The notes below the pieces were generated by a model. That model did no database searches. It was given only the letters and a program-made list of their open reading frames with translations, and was not told where the DNA came from. This document shows, one piece after another, positions 5,090 to 6,118 of a DNA stretch of 6,118 nt (position 1 is its first letter; every line of letters starts with the position of its first letter). This DNA is from Thalassospiraceae bacterium (GTDB taxonomy: Bacteria > Pseudomonadota > Alphaproteobacteria > Rhodospirillales > Magnetovibrionaceae), in assembly GCA_030638205.1 (NCBI GenBank), contig DAOWFB010000176.1, positions 1 to 6,118 on the forward strand, read 5' to 3'. A program made the translations under genes and the position numbers.

Positions 5090-6118
5090 ATGAAGGTTGA
5101 GCTTTTTAATTTTGACTTGCCGGAGGATCTTATCGCCCAGCGCCCGATGGTGCCCAGAGATAGCTCGCGGCTTCTTTCCGGTGGGGCAAATGGTGATTTT
5201 ACCGAGAATCCGGTCAGCCAGTTAGCCAACCTTTTAAACCCCGGCGACATATGCGTTTTTAACGACACCCGGGTAATTCCCGCCAGATTAAAAGGCAAGC
5301 GTGGCGAGGCTGGCATTGAGGTGACTTTGCATAAAAACGCAGCCGCCGACACATGGCACGCATTTGCTAAACCCGCAAAAAAATTAAAAATCGGTGATAA
5401 AATTATTTTTTCAAGCACGCTTGATGCAGAAGTAATTGAAAAATTAGACGGTGGCGAAACCGTGTTGCGTTTTAATGTGGGCGGCGCCGATCTTATGGCT
5501 GCGCTGGAACAAACCGCCGCCATGCCGTTACCGCCATATATAAAACGTAAAAATCTGGCCGATGAAAAAGATAATTCAGATTATCAAACAATGTTTGCGG
5601 ACCGCCCCGGCGCCGTGGCCGCGCCCACGGCAGGTTTACATTTTACGCCTGAATTAATGAAATCATTGGATGAGCGCGGCATAAACCATGTGCGACTGAC
5701 CCTTCATGTGGGGGCTGGAACTTTTTTACCGGTAAAAACCGATGATACCAGCGATCATAAAATGCATGCCGAATGGGGTGAAATTAACGCCCATGCCGCA
5801 AACGAAATAAATAAGACTAAAAAAAACGGTGGTCGGGTTGTGGCCATTGGCACAACATCGTTGCGATTATTAGAAAGTGCGGCCAAGCCTGACGGCACGT
5901 TAGAGCCATTTTCCAATGAGACCGATATTTTCATAACGCCCGGGTATAATTTCAAAATAGTTGATATGCTAATGACCAATTTCCATTTACCGAAATCAAC
6001 ATTGTTTATGTTGGTTTCTGCATTTGCCGGGTTTGAATACATGAAAAAACTTTATAGCTACGCCATAAAAAACAAATTTCGTTTTTATTCTTATGGTGAT
6101 GCCTGTTTGCTAGAAATA
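5090..6118 (+). CDS. queA: S-adenosylmethionine:tRNA ribosyltransferase-isomerase (QueA), 3' end just cut
   Basis: QueA transfers and isomerises the ribosyl group of S-adenosylmethionine onto 7-aminomethyl-7-deazaguanine in the anticodon of GUN tRNAs, forming epoxyqueuosine (cytoplasmic, queuosine pathway). The 343 visible residues are open throughout. They carry family motifs in order: FNDTRVIPARL (57-67), MPLPPYIKR (145-153), PGAVAAPTAGLHFT (173-186), LHVGAGTFLPV (205-215), GTTSLRLLESA (254-264), ITPGYNFK (282-289), NFHLPKSTLFMLVSAF (297-312) and the near-terminal FYSYGDACLL (332-341). The last motif normally lies within a few residues of the end, so only the last few codons and the stop are missing. 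The start MKVELFNFDLP matches the family N-terminus. The ribosome site is weak, an AGAG at longer than usual spacing. It is divergent from the cyclase. In many alphaproteobacteria tgt follows queA, outside this window. Confidence 0.97.
   Translation, partial: MKVELFNFDLPEDLIAQRPMVPRDSSRLLSGGANGDFTENPVSQLANLLNPGDICVFNDTRVIPARLKGKRGEAGIEVTLHKNAAADTWHAFAKPAKKLKIGDKIIFSSTLDAEVIEKLDGGETVLRFNVGGADLMAALEQTAAMPLPPYIKRKNLADEKDNSDYQTMFADRPGAVAAPTAGLHFTPELMKSLDERGINHVRLTLHVGAGTFLPVKTDDTSDHKMHAEWGEINAHAANEINKTKKNGGRVVAIGTTSLRLLESAAKPDGTLEPFSNETDIFITPGYNFKIVDMLMTNFHLPKSTLFMLVSAFAGFEYMKKLYSYAIKNKFRFYSYGDACLLEI

Noticed and set aside
5038..5523. Minus-strand open frame of 161 codons opposite queA
   Set aside because: queA is certain on the plus strand, and the antisense frame shows no recognisable motif or ribosome site.

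Overview
The window looks like the chromosome of an alphaproteobacterium, probably a moderately AT-rich, Rhodospirillales-like or marine lineage. The basis is the rplU-rpmA-obgE-proB order, the L21 protein with a long Lys/Ala tail, and the style of the QueA and ProB proteins. The exact order is not resolvable from the sequence. It is mostly core genome, with no mobile element, CRISPR array, tRNA or rRNA visible. Coding density is high, and the only sizeable gaps are about 255-265 bp each, on either side of the cyclase gene.

Layout, left to right. (1) Minus-strand cluster, read from high to low coordinates: rplU (L21) and rpmA (L27) are separated by 15 bp, followed by a strong intrinsic terminator hairpin, then obgE (GTPase) and proB (glutamate 5-kinase, cut by the window edge at base 1). 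obgE and proB overlap by one base (TAATG). A good sigma70-type promoter with a GC-rich discriminator lies about 135 nt upstream of rplU. (2) A large minus-strand gene at 2793-4823 encodes a 676-residue two-pass membrane protein with a class III nucleotide cyclase domain. Its metal, substrate and arginine residues are in place, but Gln stands where the transition-state Asn is expected. (3) A 266-bp divergent intergenic region holds two back-to-back candidate promoters that share a -35 site, plus several short repeats. (4) Plus-strand queA (tRNA queuosine pathway) runs off the right edge, only a few codons short of its end.

How the parts may work together: rplU, rpmA and obgE form the classic ribosome-assembly cluster, since Obg is a 50S assembly GTPase that also responds to ppGpp. 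proB is co-translated with obgE. The terminator after rpmA would let the cell make much more L21/L27 than Obg/ProB from one promoter. The cyclase gene has its own promoter and is probably a separate signalling unit. Its only clear link to queA is the shared divergent control region.

The least ordinary part is the cyclase and its control region: an unrecognised N-terminal module, a middle helical module, a Gln-for-Asn active-site change, overlapping divergent promoters and multiple inverted repeats. I saw no clearly new multi-gene system.
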